64,000 bases of DNA from Helicobacter baculiformis (GTDB taxonomy: Bacteria > Campylobacterota > Campylobacteria > Campylobacterales > Helicobacteraceae): the NCBI RefSeq assembly GCF_900197685.1, contig NZ_FZMF01000014.1:1-64000 (forward strand), given 5' to 3'. The translations under genes were made by a program, and so were the position numbers. The notes below the pieces were generated by a model. It worked only from the letters and a program-made list of their open reading frames with translations. It did no database searches and was not told where the DNA came from. Below are positions 51,001 to 62,320 of this stretch, one piece after another (the first letter of the stretch is position 1; each line of letters starts with the position of its first letter).

Positions 51001-51363
51001 CTACCTCAAACCACGCGTCTCGATACGCGCGATCACACTAGAAATCGCCAATCTATCGGCGGTGGCGTCTTCTAAGAGTTTCTTGGCTTTGTAGACTTCA
51101 TCATCACCCTTGATGAACACCGCCCCATCGGCTAAAATATCCACACTGCTATGCTTCACCTCCACATAGCCCCAATTAATGGCAATCAAACTGCTCTCTT
51201 GATTGCGCTCGATCTCAATCACCCCGCTTTTAAGCAAGGAAACCATGTTGCTATGCCCTTCTAAGACCCCAAACTCGCCCTCTGCACCGGGCAAGGTGAT
51301 GCGATCCACGGAGCCTGAAAAAATAGAACCCTGAGGCACGACAATGCTCACAACTAATCCCAT
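51001..51363 (-). CDS. atpC: ATP synthase epsilon subunit
   Basis: A 120-residue protein with SIVVPQGSIFSGSVDRITLPGAEGEFGVLEGHSNM, the N-terminal beta-sandwich of F1 epsilon (in parts), and a shortened C-terminal helical part. It is the last atp gene. Confidence 0.95.
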   Translation of the reverse strand: MGLVVSIVVPQGSIFSGSVDRITLPGAEGEFGVLEGHSNMVSLLKSGVIEIERNQESSLIAINWGYVEVKHSSVDILADGAVFIKGDDEVYKAKKLLEDATADRLAISSVIARIETRGLR

Positions 51364-51372
51364 ATTTGTCCT

Positions 51373-52806
<1,434 letters not shown>

Positions 52807-53700
52807 TTATTTAATGGCTTCTACGCCGGCGTTGATCTCCACAAGCTCAGTGGTGATCGCCTCCTGTCTAGCTTTATTATACGAGATGGTCAAGCTGCGC
52901 ACTAAATCTGCGGCGTTGTTTGTAGCGGTGTCCATCGCCTGCATGCGTGCGCTATGCTCGGCAGCTAGAGAGTCTAACAACGCATAATACATGTTAAAGT
53001 CAATGAATTTTTTAGCCAACGCGTCCAAGATGACCCCCTCCTCATCATCGGGTTCTACCACGATACCCTCCTCAGCGTCCGAACTCACTTCGACAAAATC
53101 TAAGGGCAAAACCTGCTGTACACGCAATTCTTGGGCGATCATGTTCTTAAAACCATTATGAATAATCACCACGCTATCGGTTAAGCCGTTTAAATAGTCC
53201 TGCACCGCTCTATCAATGAAAGCGCTCGCGCGTTCGTAATCCGGCGCGCTGGACAAGTCGATTGCCCTGTCTAACAAGTCGATCCCATTGTAGGTAAAAT
53301 AAGCCACGCCTTTTTTGCCAATCCCTCTCAAGCGCACCTTGACTCCCTGTGCCTTGTAGAGATTGATATGGCGCAACACCTCTTTAATGGTTGTCATGTT
53401 AAAGCCCCCACATAACCCCTTATCTGCGGTTACAAAGATAATATCTATCTTTTGGATCGCAGGGTGTTCAAGTTGGGCAAAGTACTTACTTTCAATGCCT
53501 TTGACATTACGCGCTTTAATCTTCGCACAAATATCACTCACCACTTCGTTGAGCTTCTGGGCAAAAACTCGAGACCGCTTGGCGACTTCTTCGGTTTTTT
53601 TGAGCTTAGAAGTGGAAACCAACTTCATCGCACGGGTGGTTTTTTGGGTGTTTTTGACACTGGCGATCTTTTTTCTAATATCCTTCAGACTTGCACCCAT
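52807..53700 (-). CDS. atpG: ATP synthase gamma subunit
   Basis: A 297-residue F1 gamma: long N-terminal helix ([25 protein letters not shown] in parts), [13 protein letters not shown], and C-terminal helix [20 protein letters not shown]. It is the rotor shaft of F1. A short acidic insert, [18 protein letters not shown], lies near 190-206. Confidence 0.97.
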   Translation of the reverse strand: MGASLKDIRKKIASVKNTQKTTRAMKLVSTSKLKKTEEVAKRSRVFAQKLNEVVSDICAKIKARNVKGIESKYFAQLEHPAIQKIDIIFVTADKGLCGGFNMTTIKEVLRHINLYKAQGVKVRLRGIGKKGVAYFTYNGIDLLDRAIDLSSAPDYERASAFIDRAVQDYLNGLTDSVVIIHNGFKNMIAQELRVQQVLPLDFVEVSSDAEEGIVVEPDDEEGVILDALAKKFIDFNMYYALLDSLAAEHSARMQAMDTATNNAADLVRSLTISYNKARQEAITTELVEINAGVEAIK

Positions 53701-53710
53701 GAGATCTTCC

Positions 53711-55216
53711 TTAGAAGCCTAACTTAAACTCATCGATAGCGACTTTTAAAGCCACTTCCAAATCCTTATCTAGAGCCTTCTTTGTGCGAATATCTTCCAA
53801 GACATTAGGATATTTGGATTCTAAGAAAGGGTGTAATTTTTCTTCAAAAGACACGACTTTATTGACTGGCACATCGTCTAAAAACCCTTTCACACCCGCA
53901 TAGATCATCACAATTTGTTTTTCAATGGGCAAGGGCGAATAGGGGGGTTGCTTGAGCACCTCCACCATGCGTTGCCCGCGATCGAGTTGCTTACGGCTGG
54001 CTTCATCTAAATCAGAGGCAAATTGGGCAAACGCTTGCAATTCGCGATATTGCGCCAAATCCAAACGCAAGGTACCTGCCACTTGCTTAGTGCCTTTGAT
54101 TTGAGCTGCCCCACCCACCCTAGAAACAGATAGACCCACATTGATCGCGGGGCGAATCCCAGAATAGAACAGATCAGTCTCTAAAAAGATCTGCCCATCG
54201 GTGATGGAGATCACATTGGTGGGGATGTAAGCAGACACATCGCCCGCTTGGGTTTCAATGATGGGCAGGGCAGTCAGAGAACCCGCACCCCTCTCATCGC
54301 TCATTTTAGCCGCGCGTTCCAATAATCTAGAGTGGATATAAAACACATCTCCGGGGAAGGCTTCTCGACCCGGGGGACGGCGCAAGATCAAAGAAATTTC
54401 ACGATATGCCACGGCATGCTTACTCAGATCGTCATAAATGATCAGTGCATGCCTGCCATGATCTCTGAAATATTCTCCAATGGTAACCCCAGCATAGGGG
54501 GCGAGGTATTGCATGGCAGGCGAAGCCGAAGCAGGGGCGTTCACTACCACGCTATACTCCATCGCCCCGTATTCTTCTAATTTGCGCACCACTTGGGCTA
54601 CTGTAGATTCCTTTTGTCCAATAGCGACATAAATACAGATCACATTCTGATCTTTTTGGTTGATGATGGTGTCCACAGCCACGGTGGTTTTGCCCGTCTG
54701 CTTGTCCCCGATGATGAGTTCGCGCTGCCCACGCCCGATAGGCACTAGCGCATCAATGGCTTTAATCCCTGTCTGCAAGGGTTCGTGCACGGATTTGCGA
54801 TCCATAATACCTGGAGCCTTTTGTTCCACGAACCTAAATTCCTCTGCGCCAATAGGTCCCTTGCCATCAATGGGCTCGCCCAAAGTGTTAATAACCCTTC
54901 CCACCACTGCGTCCCCTACGGGTACTTTCATGAGTTGCTTGGTGCGCTTAACACTTGTACCCTCTTTGATGTCTTTGCCACTCCCCAAAACAATGACCCC
55001 AATGCTCCCTTCCTCTAAGTTGGACGCTAACCCACGATCGCCCGTGTCAAACTCCACCACTTCATAAGACATCACATCTTTAAGTCCATAAACCTTTGCC
55101 ACTCCATCGGCATAGGCGATCACCTTGCCTACTTGGGTGATATTGATATCGGGGGCGAAGTTCTCAATTCTCTCTTTAATAATGGCACTGATTTCTTCGG
55201 CTTTTAATTTTAACAC
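53711..55216 (-). CDS. atpA: ATP synthase alpha subunit
   Basis: A 501-residue F1 alpha: P-loop [19 protein letters not shown] (about 170), [33 protein letters not shown] (in parts), the ARG finger region [17 protein letters not shown]. It is the non-catalytic nucleotide-binding chain. Confidence 0.98.
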   Translation of the reverse strand: MLKLKAEEISAIIKERIENFAPDINITQVGKVIAYADGVAKVYGLKDVMSYEVVEFDTGDRGLASNLEEGSIGVIVLGSGKDIKEGTSVKRTKQLMKVPVGDAVVGRVINTLGEPIDGKGPIGAEEFRFVEQKAPGIMDRKSVHEPLQTGIKAIDALVPIGRGQRELIIGDKQTGKTTVAVDTIINQKDQNVICIYVAIGQKESTVAQVVRKLEEYGAMEYSVVVNAPASASPAMQYLAPYAGVTIGEYFRDHGRHALIIYDDLSKHAVAYREISLILRRPPGREAFPGDVFYIHSRLLERAAKMSDERGAGSLTALPIIETQAGDVSAYIPTNVISITDGQIFLETDLFYSGIRPAINVGLSVSRVGGAAQIKGTKQVAGTLRLDLAQYRELQAFAQFASDLDEASRKQLDRGQRMVEVLKQPPYSPLPIEKQIVMIYAGVKGFLDDVPVNKVVSFEEKLHPFLESKYPNVLEDIRTKKALDKDLEVALKVAIDEFKLGF

Positions 55217-55234
55217 TTTGTCTCCTTGCGTAAT

Positions 55235-55753
55235 TTAGACCGCTTCCATGATAAAATGTTTGAGCTGGCGGAAGAAGTGATCCTTGTAAAAAGCCACCTC
55301 CACGCCTAGATCAGGAATCTCTAAACGGATACCCTCATGCTCAACGAGCACACTCTCTAAGCTCAGAGTGATGTTTAAACGCTTGGCAACTTGCGCTTCT
55401 AACATGCCTAAATCTCCCACTTCTTGGTTGCAAAAAAGGTAACCCTTATAGGCATTTTGTTGGCGTTGTACCCATGCGCATAACTCTTTATAAATCTCTG
55501 GCAACACAATGAAGCGTTGGTGCTCACTTAACACTTCTAAAAAACGTTGCAAGCGCGGATCCTTATCTTCTAACACATCATTTAGGATCTTTTGTTTGAT
55601 CGTATTAGGATAGTAGGGGGATTGCAACACCTCGATGAACTCTGCAGAAGTGTAAAGCGCACACATGCGCTCTAAAGCTTTGAGCGCCCTCTCTAAATCT
55701 GCGCCAAAACTCTCTCTGAGCGCGCGCGCGTATTTCTTTGCTACAAGATTCAT
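55235..55753 (-). CDS. atpH: ATP synthase delta subunit
   Basis: A 172-residue protein with the OSCP/delta pattern VAKKYARALRES at the start and VEHEGIRLEIPDLGVEVAF in the C-terminal domain. It links F1 to the b/b' stalk and overlaps atpF by four bases. Confidence 0.94.
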   Translation of the reverse strand: MNLVAKKYARALRESFGADLERALKALERMCALYTSAEFIEVLQSPYYPNTIKQKILNDVLEDKDPRLQRFLEVLSEHQRFIVLPEIYKELCAWVQRQQNAYKGYLFCNQEVGDLGMLEAQVAKRLNITLSLESVLVEHEGIRLEIPDLGVEVAFYKDHFFRQLKHFIMEAV

Positions 55754-56271
55754 TGAGCCACCTTATCTTGAAGTAAGTGCATGTAGATAGGCGCATCAAA
55801 ATCTGCCTGTTTAGATTTAAAAAGGGTATCTAAGAGCTCAGCGACCACTTCTTGCTGAATCTTCAGTACTTCCTTATCTTTGAGTTTTTGATTATCTTTT
55901 AAAAGCTTTTCAACCGCGTTTTTGGTTTTTTGTTCATGTTTTTGTGTGAGTAAAAAGGCTTCTTGCTTAGCATTAGAAATAATCTGGCTGGCTTCTTGCC
56001 TAGCTTGCTCTAGAGCCTTAAGCGCACGCTCTTTTTCTTCCTTGATTGTCTGACGCTGCTCTTGTAAAGCGTTTAATTTGCTAGCAATCTTGGCACGCCT
56101 TTGCTCCAACATGCGTTTCAAGCTCCCGCTAATAAAGTACCATACCAAACCTATAAAGAGAACGAAATTGATCATTCTCAACACAATATCTGTCTGAGCA
56201 ATGCCATGCCCCTCTGCACCCCATAAGAAAACGCTACCACATAAGAAGCCAAATAACGCGCGTCGTACCAA
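55750..56271 (-). CDS. atpF: ATP synthase b subunit
   Basis: A 173-residue protein with a signal-like hydrophobic N-terminus (about 5-19), a membrane helix (about 30-50, INFVLFIGLVWYFI), then a long charged helix rich in Lys, Glu, Gln and Ala. It forms the peripheral stalk with b'. Confidence 0.93.
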   Translation of the reverse strand: MVRRALFGFLCGSVFLWGAEGHGIAQTDIVLRMINFVLFIGLVWYFISGSLKRMLEQRRAKIASKLNALQEQRQTIKEEKERALKALEQARQEASQIISNAKQEAFLLTQKHEQKTKNAVEKLLKDNQKLKDKEVLKIQQEVVAELLDTLFKSKQADFDAPIYMHLLQDKVAQ

Positions 56272-56279
56272 GCCTGTTC

Positions 56280-56711
56280 CTACATTTGAGATATTTTTTG
56301 TTGTAAGGACACCTCTAGGGCGGGTAAATCCTGAGTCAATTGTAGTTTCAATTCACTTTTACTTTCCTTTAAGCCCTGTACGAACATCTCGAAGTCTTTT
56401 TGGAGGTCATTCTCTTTTTGTGCGAGGGTATTCTCATAATCTTCACACGCCTTTTGCAAACTATCCTGCAAAATCTTATTGGCTTGGATACGCGCCTCTT
56501 TGAGCTGACGACTTGCCTCCTGTTTTAAATGCGCGATTTCCTGTGTGGTTTTGTCAATAAAGGCACTATCTTGTCCAATAGAGCCCTCCCGCGCGTCCAT
56601 GTTGGCTAACATGGGTTTATAAATCCACACATTAGAGAGCCACATCAATAACAGAAAAGTTACAAACACCACCAACATCAAATACACATTAACAGAAATA
56701 TCCACGCTCAA
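56280..56711 (-). CDS. atpF': ATP synthase b' subunit
   Basis: A 143-residue protein with an N-terminal membrane helix (VYLMLVVFVTFLLLMWLSN) and the WIYKPMLANMDARE boundary motif followed by a coiled-coil stalk. A separate b' beside b is typical of epsilonproteobacteria. It opens the atp operon. Confidence 0.93.
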   Translation of the reverse strand: MSVDISVNVYLMLVVFVTFLLLMWLSNVWIYKPMLANMDAREGSIGQDSAFIDKTTQEIAHLKQEASRQLKEARIQANKILQDSLQKACEDYENTLAQKENDLQKDFEMFVQGLKESKSELKLQLTQDLPALEVSLQQKISQM

Positions 56712-56752
56712 TCCTTGCTCAAAAGCGCGATTCTAACAAAGCTTAGCTTAAA

Positions 56753-57379
56753 TCATCTAGCCCCGTAATAAACCTGTTGTCCAATCTGTAGCCCCCCGTC
56801 ATCTAGCACGCGCGCGCCGCGCAAGGGCACTCGCACGCCCCGATCGTGAAAAAAACAATGCTGGTGGCGCGCGCTAAATTCTAGGCGGTACGCCTTGAGC
56901 ACTTCTTGCCATGAAATACCCGCTTGCACGCGCGTTAAAAACACCTGTAATAACGCTTCTTTATCTAACATGCCCAGCGCGCCATAGTGTTGCGCCTTGA
57001 GATTAAGCCCAATCCCACAAACAATACTATCGCGCACAATCTGACTCATCACCCCCCCGATTTTCTCCTCTCCCTTGTAGAGATCATTGGGCCACTTGAG
57101 CCACACCTGTGCGTTAGACAAACTCTCTTTAAAAAGATACCCAAAATACACGCTCCAACTTTGTCTAGGCACATCAGCGGGCAAGTCCTCTAGGGCAATA
57201 GCAAAAGAAAAAGTCAAACCCTCCTCCACTTGCTCCCACACACAGCCCCGACTTCCCACCCCTGCATTTTGGGTTTGGGCTATGACACACACGGGCAGTT
57301 TGAGGGCATGCTGCTTAACCTGTTCTACCAAATAGAGTTGGGTAGAAGGCAAGCATGCAAAGGACAAGATGGGCATCAT
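56753..57379 (-). CDS. birA: Biotin--protein ligase (catalytic domain only)
   Basis: A 208-residue protein with the ligase motifs STQLYLVEQV, QTQNAGVGSRGCVWEQ (biotin-AMP loop), WLKWPNDLYKGEEKIGGVM and GIGLNLKAQ. There is no DNA-binding N-terminal domain, so it is not a repressor. It attaches biotin to acetyl-CoA carboxylase. It overlaps fmt by ATGA. In H. pylori two par genes lie between birA and the atp operon; here they are absent. Confidence 0.93.
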   Translation of the reverse strand: MMPILSFACLPSTQLYLVEQVKQHALKLPVCVIAQTQNAGVGSRGCVWEQVEEGLTFSFAIALEDLPADVPRQSWSVYFGYLFKESLSNAQVWLKWPNDLYKGEEKIGGVMSQIVRDSIVCGIGLNLKAQHYGALGMLDKEALLQVFLTRVQAGISWQEVLKAYRLEFSARHQHCFFHDRGVRVPLRGARVLDDGGLQIGQQVYYGAR

Positions 57380-58278
57380 CCTAACACATCTCCTATTTTG
57401 AGGCGTTTTCCACTCATATAAGCCTTTGTGCGCATTTTCTGTTTGCTGGGGGCTTGCACAGAGGCGATCCTAAGCACCCCCTTAGCACACCCCACTAAGG
57501 CGCTCTCTTGCTCTAAATCCAAGAGAACCCCTTCCTTGTGTGTACCCTGTTCTTGCACCAATTCCACCCCAAAAAGCTTAAGCCCGCTTGCCAAAAACAC
57601 ACCCGGCCACGGATGGTAAGCTAGGGCTTTTAAAAACACCTCTTTGGCTTCTTGAAAACACACTAGCCCGTCTTGCTTGGTGATTTTGGCGCAATAACTC
57701 GCCTGTGTGTGATCTTGAGGCATTGGTTTAAAAGGTTGGCGTAAAATCTCTACAAGCAATTGAGCCCCTATAGGGGCTAGGAGCGCGCCTAATTCCTCTG
57801 CGTTCATGTAGGATTTGCGTTTCACACGCGCCACTCCTAAAATATCGCCCGCGTCCATTTGAGCGTTCATCGCAATCACACTCACGCCAAATTCTGATGC
57901 ATCTTTTAGAATCATCTCTTGCATGGGCGATGCGCCCCTGAATTGGGGCAGAATTGAGCCATGCAAATTCAAGCAGGGGGCAATATCTAGAAGAGCTTGG
58001 GGGAGAATCTTGCCATAAGCCACCACCACAATCACATCGGGCTTGAGCGTGCGAATCGTCTCTATAAGGGGTGTGTCTAGCTTGGTTGGCTCAAAAATGG
58101 GGATGTGGGGGTGCGCGCGCTGTAAAAACTCCTTAGTGGCGGAGTGTTTGAGCGCTTGGGTGCGCCCAAAAGGTTTACTAGGTTGGGTGAAGAGCGCAAT
58201 CACCTCAAAGCGCTGATCTAAGAGACAGGCTAGGACGATTCGGGCAAAAGGGGACGTTCCCATGAAAAGTAGGCGCAT
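57376..58278 (-). CDS. fmt: Methionyl-tRNA formyltransferase
   Basis: A 300-residue enzyme formylating initiator Met-tRNA: N-terminal LLFMGTSPFARIVLACLL, the folate/catalytic NLHGSILPQFRGASPMQ (His near 110) and VSVIAMNAQMDAGDIL; a C-terminal tRNA-binding domain from about residue 205. It is divergent from the lipoprotein gene at 58464. Confidence 0.95.
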   Translation of the reverse strand: MRLLFMGTSPFARIVLACLLDQRFEVIALFTQPSKPFGRTQALKHSATKEFLQRAHPHIPIFEPTKLDTPLIETIRTLKPDVIVVVAYGKILPQALLDIAPCLNLHGSILPQFRGASPMQEMILKDASEFGVSVIAMNAQMDAGDILGVARVKRKSYMNAEELGALLAPIGAQLLVEILRQPFKPMPQDHTQASYCAKITKQDGLVCFQEAKEVFLKALAYHPWPGVFLASGLKLFGVELVQEQGTHKEGVLLDLEQESALVGCAKGVLRIASVQAPSKQKMRTKAYMSGKRLKIGDVLG

Positions 58279-58463
58279 GCATCATTCTTGATCAAAATAG
58301 CCTTTTCCCAGATGACTAAGGCACACAAAATATCAAGCTGCTCTGCTGTGTCTCCACCCTGAAGCGTTGACTCAATACTCCATTGCATAGGTCTGAAAAA
58401 AGGCACGCGAGATTTTATTACAATTTTGCTTATACTCTGATAAACTGCTAGCAAGGAGATCTC

Positions 58464-59837
58464 GTGAAAGTTTGCCGCTACCTTTGTCTCGCCTTTGTAG
58501 TGCTGTTGTTTGTTGGGTGCACAGGGCATCGTTCGGAGTTTGCGCTTTTTGATAAGTCTTATTATTCGCCATTAGGCATGCAAGATGCCTACGCGTTCTC
58601 TGCGCAAATGAGTGCCAAAGATCACAAAGATGGTTCTTTGTGGGATTTACAAAATGGACTGAGCGCTCTTATGTTAGGACAATACCAAAATTCTATCCGT
58701 GCACTTAATGCGGCTGAAAAACAATTCGACCACTATATCAACTTCTTTAAAAAATCTGTAGGTAATGTTGGCGCTGTACTTGTAAATGACAATGTTAAAA
58801 CCTACACGGGTAGTATCTATGAAAGCGTATTGATGAACTATTATAAAGCGATGGATTACCTGCTCATAGGCGATCCTGCAGACGCGCGCGTAGAATTTAA
58901 CCGCGCCAATGACCGCCAACGTCGTGCTAAAGAGTTTTATCACAAGCAGATTCAAAAAGCTGTAGAAAACATGCGTAAACAAGGGGCTTCTAGACTCAGT
59001 AAAGAAAATTCAGAGTCAAAAGTACGCGAAGTCTTAAACCAGGACTACTCTAATTTAGATCGTTTTGCTGCTTATAATGACTTGATCAATCCTGCCGTCT
59101 CTTATCTTTCAGGGTTGTTTTTTGCTCTCGATAACGACCGTTCTAGGGGGATTGACTACCTTAAAGAAGCTTATGGGATTAGTCACTCCATCACAGTAGG
59201 AGAAGATTTACTCTTTTTTAAATATCCTTCTGCGCAAAAGTTTACATGGATTTTTATTGAGGATGGCAAGCAAGCTACCAAGCAAGAATTTAAAATAACT
59301 TTGCCTCTTCCTCTTCCAGATGGTATTTATACAGCAAGTTTGGCCCTGCCTCAGTTAGTTGATGGTGTGGATTTCCATACAGGTTTCATGGTAAGTGCCA
59401 CACATCAAAATAAGAATTTTGAAAATCTAGTGGTGCTTGATGGAATTATTGGGAGCGAGTTTAAAAAGCAACTACCCTACATCGTTACACGAGCGATCAC
59501 TTCGGCAGTCTTGAAGGTGGGTTTGGAAGCCATCTCTAACCAATATTTGGGGATATTAGGAGGTTTATTTTCTTCGATTTACGCAGCGGCTAGTACTTCC
59601 GCAGACATCCGTTCTCCCACAATTTTTCCGCGCAAACTTTACATTGCGCGCGTGAGCAATACACCCAATGAACGCGTGCGTATCCATGCAGATGGGCAAG
59701 ATATTTATAGCTTTGCATTTGCATCATGCCATAAGACTACTGCGCCCCCTATGCCAAACACCTTTTGCGCCAACAAGCACAATATCATTTATATCCGAAG
59801 TTTTCGCTACACCAGTATCGTTAAAGTTTTGTGGTAG
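58464..59837 (+). CDS. COG3014-family lipoprotein
   Basis: A 457-residue protein starting at GTG (58464) after AAGGAGA. A lipoprotein signal ends LLFVGC (Cys19). The mature part has SLWDLQNGLSALMLGQYQNSI, VLMNYYKAMDYLLIGDPADARVEFNRANDRQ (in parts), and NPAVSYLSGLFFALDNDRSRG, a helical TPR-like family. Such proteins are often encoded with LPP20/LpoB-like proteins, and one follows here after 30 bases. The likely role is in the outer membrane or peptidoglycan. It corresponds to the lipoprotein genes near lpp20 in H. pylori (inference). Confidence 0.85.
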   Translation: MKVCRYLCLAFVVLLFVGCTGHRSEFALFDKSYYSPLGMQDAYAFSAQMSAKDHKDGSLWDLQNGLSALMLGQYQNSIRALNAAEKQFDHYINFFKKSVGNVGAVLVNDNVKTYTGSIYESVLMNYYKAMDYLLIGDPADARVEFNRANDRQRRAKEFYHKQIQKAVENMRKQGASRLSKENSESKVREVLNQDYSNLDRFAAYNDLINPAVSYLSGLFFALDNDRSRGIDYLKEAYGISHSITVGEDLLFFKYPSAQKFTWIFIEDGKQATKQEFKITLPLPLPDGIYTASLALPQLVDGVDFHTGFMVSATHQNKNFENLVVLDGIIGSEFKKQLPYIVTRAITSAVLKVGLEAISNQYLGILGGLFSSIYAAASTSADIRSPTIFPRKLYIARVSNTPNERVRIHADGQDIYSFAFASCHKTTAPPMPNTFCANKHNIIYIRSFRYTSIVKVLW

Positions 59838-59840
59838 AAT
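59835..59840 (+). promoter_or_regulatory. -10 box of the LPP20-like gene
   Basis: TAGAAT overlapping the stop of the preceding lipoprotein gene, 28-33 bases before the ATG at 59868, with TAAGGAT between. The gene may thus have its own promoter. Confidence 0.4.
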
Positions 59841-59867
59841 AGCCCTTATTTTCTATAAGGATCGTCC

Positions 59868-60803
59868 ATGCTTGCCAAATTTATCAAGCTCTCGCTTGTG
59901 ATTGTCCCCCTAGCGCTCCAAGCCACCTCTCATTCTGCCCCGCATTGGTATCAAAATTTTAAAGGTAACCCTGCATATTTCTATGGCAATGGCATGGGAG
60001 AGAGTAAGGAAGTTGCTAAACAAAAAGCTCTCAATGATCTGGCTAGTGGTATTGTGGTAAGCGTATCTTCTACAACTACCAACCAAACCACGCGGGTTAA
60101 CAAAACTTTAGATAAACACTCGAGTCAGAATATTCGCTTAGTGGTGGATTCTATCAAGTTCATCAATATTAAGGTAGATAAGGAGGAATGTGAGCACCAT
60201 GTCTGCTATACTCGCCTCAAGCTTAATAAGAACATGTTCTTAAATACCTTATCTAAGCGTTACCAAGATCTTTATAACACTTTAAGTGCTTTGCACCCCC
60301 AAGAGGGCTGTAAGGGCATTTTCTTAAAAGAGATACAGAAATTACAAACCACCCTCGCTAAAGCCATGCCCTTGCAAGAAATTTTAAACGCCTATGGGCG
60401 GGGCGTGGCTTCTTTGACCCCCTATCAAGAACTTGTCAAGAAAAACAGCCCCCACCCCAAAGCAAATCTCATCTACGCGCCCGGCTCCGATTCAGAAATT
60501 TCTGACGCGCTCACCGGGCAATACGCGCGCTTTATCCAGCAATCTGACGATCCGGGCTTGTACCGCATTGAAAATAAAATCTATGAGAGTACGGCAAATG
60601 GCTTGTTCCATATTGGACTCAATCTCAATATCAGGGATTGTCAGGGCAATATTGTCTATTCTAAAAGCTTGTATGCCGATCAACCCGATCGCAGTGCTGC
60701 CATTGAGCGCATCAAAGCCCAAGCCTTCAAACAATTACGCAATTATCAGCAAGGCGTGGGCGCGGGTACAGCTGATGTTAATAATAGCAAGATCGACTTC
60801 TAG
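59868..60803 (+). CDS. LPP20-fold secreted protein
   Basis: A 311-residue protein with a signal peptide (1 to about 23, cleaved near SHSA) and an LPP20-like domain: PHWYQNFKGNPAYFYGNGMGESKEVAKQKALNDLA (in parts), VVSVSSTTTNQ, VCYTRLKLNK. LPP20 of H. pylori is a lipoprotein, whereas no lipobox Cys is present here, so this one is probably periplasmic. A second beta-rich region follows (about 230-305). It pairs with the COG3014 lipoprotein upstream. Confidence 0.82.
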   Translation: MLAKFIKLSLVIVPLALQATSHSAPHWYQNFKGNPAYFYGNGMGESKEVAKQKALNDLASGIVVSVSSTTTNQTTRVNKTLDKHSSQNIRLVVDSIKFINIKVDKEECEHHVCYTRLKLNKNMFLNTLSKRYQDLYNTLSALHPQEGCKGIFLKEIQKLQTTLAKAMPLQEILNAYGRGVASLTPYQELVKKNSPHPKANLIYAPGSDSEISDALTGQYARFIQQSDDPGLYRIENKIYESTANGLFHIGLNLNIRDCQGNIVYSKSLYADQPDRSAAIERIKAQAFKQLRNYQQGVGAGTADVNNSKIDF

Positions 60804-60976
60804 CTTTGCGATCTTCAAGGATTTGGAGACTTCTCCAAGCACCCCCTCAAACGGGGCGGATATTGTCTGTATGACTGTTGCCCTGATGAAACATGTCCCT
60901 GATACGATCACAGATCGCGCCAGGGGTTTTTCCAGAGCCACGCTGAAACCACGGGCATGGAAGAAATGATCTTAGT

Positions 60977-61261
60977 TCACCAGCCTAATTCTCCGGTAAC
61001 CACCACGATTATGGGGATTATAAGAGCTCCTAGCAATAGCATGGGTTTCCATGGAAGCCACTGCTCGGGTTTTAAGTCTAGCTTAAAAAGGACATACACC
61101 AGTGAAAGCAAGCCCCCAATCCCAAATGCGAACAACGTGTGCTCCCACCATAACCAATGGCGTATCTTATCAAAGTGTATCATAAATTCCACCCCAACCC
61201 CCATCCATACAAGAAACAAGATGGCATGGATATATTGCTTGGTTTTTAGGCTCAGTTTCAT
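60977..61261 (-). CDS. Small membrane protein, unrecognised
   Basis: A 94-residue protein with three hydrophobic segments (about residues 10-28, 39-58, 71-90) separated by FDKIRHWLWWEH and KLDLKPEQWLPWKP. GAGAG precedes the ATG on the minus strand. Hydropathy and tryptophan-rich loops suggest an inner membrane protein; I do not recognise the family. Confidence 0.6.
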   Translation of the reverse strand: MKLSLKTKQYIHAILFLVWMGVGVEFMIHFDKIRHWLWWEHTLFAFGIGGLLSLVYVLFKLDLKPEQWLPWKPMLLLGALIIPIIVVVTGELGW

Positions 61262-61437
61262 GCTCTCTCCTTTTCTCTTTAGTCTCAGCAGGGCGTTGCT
61301 AACTTAAGTATAACGCCCCTCCCACAACTCCTTTACAATTTTATAAAAGCCCTCTCAATTGTATCTTAAAATAAATAAATATTAACTTAAAATAAGGCGT
61401 ATCTTGAAGTCAAAATGCTTGCCTTTAAAGTTTAAGT

Positions 61438-62250
61438 TTAACGCCAAGTAATCTTGCGCTCTTGCAGGGTTTGCAAATAGAGCGCGTGGTTAGCCTCCAA
61501 ACTGGCACGGCTATTTTCTTCATGGTAAATGTGGTAAGCGAGCGCGCAAAAGCGCAAGCGTTTCATCACCCCCGCATTGAAGAGAAAACGCGCCACAAAC
61601 TCGCTATCTTCTCTGCCCCAGCCGATGAAATGTTCATTAAACCCTTCAATGGCTAAAAAATCCGCCTTGCTAAAACTCATATTCGCGCTCCTTACCCCCT
61701 TGAGCAAGGCGCGGGGTTGACAAGTGCGCACGCTAGGCAAGTAACACAATCTTGCCAAAGCGAGCGCGCGCTGGTTTTTCAAGGCGCGTTTGGCATAGGC
61801 TAGCGTGAAATCTTGGCGATCTAAAAGCCTTTGGCTTTCTTGGGCATTGAGGATCAAGCGCCCCCCTTGCAACAAAGTCTTAGGGCGTGCAAAGAGCAGA
61901 TGATCGTAAATGAAATAAGGGTGTAGAATCATATCCGTGTCAATGAGGATAATGTAATCTCCGCTTGCCTGCATGATGGCATTGTTGCGGCTTTTGGCGG
62001 CGCGAAAGCCTAAATCTTCTTGCCAAACATGTAAGAGGGGCATGGCTTCCTGTGCAAATTTAGGCATATAGTTTTCAATCAAGGCGCGGGTTTTGGGTGT
62101 ACTCCCATCGTCTGCAATCAAGACTTCATGGGGTTTATAAGCTAGATGGAGTACAGAATCTAACACTAGGGCTAAACGCGCCTCTTGGTTGTAGGTGGTG
62201 ATCACTAGAGAAATGGCACTAAAATGGGTGTGCACAAAGGGCAAGGACAT
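61438..62250 (-). CDS. GT2-family glycosyltransferase
   Basis: A 270-residue protein with a GT-A fold: SLVITTYNQEARLALVLDSVL, EVLIADDGSTPKTRALIENY, EDLGFRAAKSRNNAIMQASGDYIILIDTDMI (DxD metal motif at about residues 108-110, in parts), and a C-terminal galactosyltransferase-like SANMSFSKADFLAIEGFNEHFIGWGREDSEFVARF. It probably adds a sugar to LPS; donor and acceptor unknown. It may act in the same pathway as the fucosyltransferase at 17156. Confidence 0.85.
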   Translation of the reverse strand: MSLPFVHTHFSAISLVITTYNQEARLALVLDSVLHLAYKPHEVLIADDGSTPKTRALIENYMPKFAQEAMPLLHVWQEDLGFRAAKSRNNAIMQASGDYIILIDTDMILHPYFIYDHLLFARPKTLLQGGRLILNAQESQRLLDRQDFTLAYAKRALKNQRALALARLCYLPSVRTCQPRALLKGVRSANMSFSKADFLAIEGFNEHFIGWGREDSEFVARFLFNAGVMKRLRFCALAYHIYHEENSRASLEANHALYLQTLQERKITWR

Positions 62251-62286
62251 AGGTGGTCTTTTTGGTAATTATAAGTAAACAAAGGC

Positions 62287-62292
62287 TACAAT
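62287..62292 (+). promoter_or_regulatory. -10 box of rpsA
   Basis: TACAAT (fits TANAAT), 34 bases before the chosen ATG at 62321. Confidence 0.55.
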
Positions 62293-62320
62293 AGCCTGAA
62301 TGTTAATTGGAAGGTTGTGG

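Noticed and set aside
60804-60976. Possible coding or terminator signal after the LPP20-like gene
   Set aside because: Open frames on both strands give no family motifs, and the CCCC/GGGG pairing (about 60840-60860) lacks a T run.
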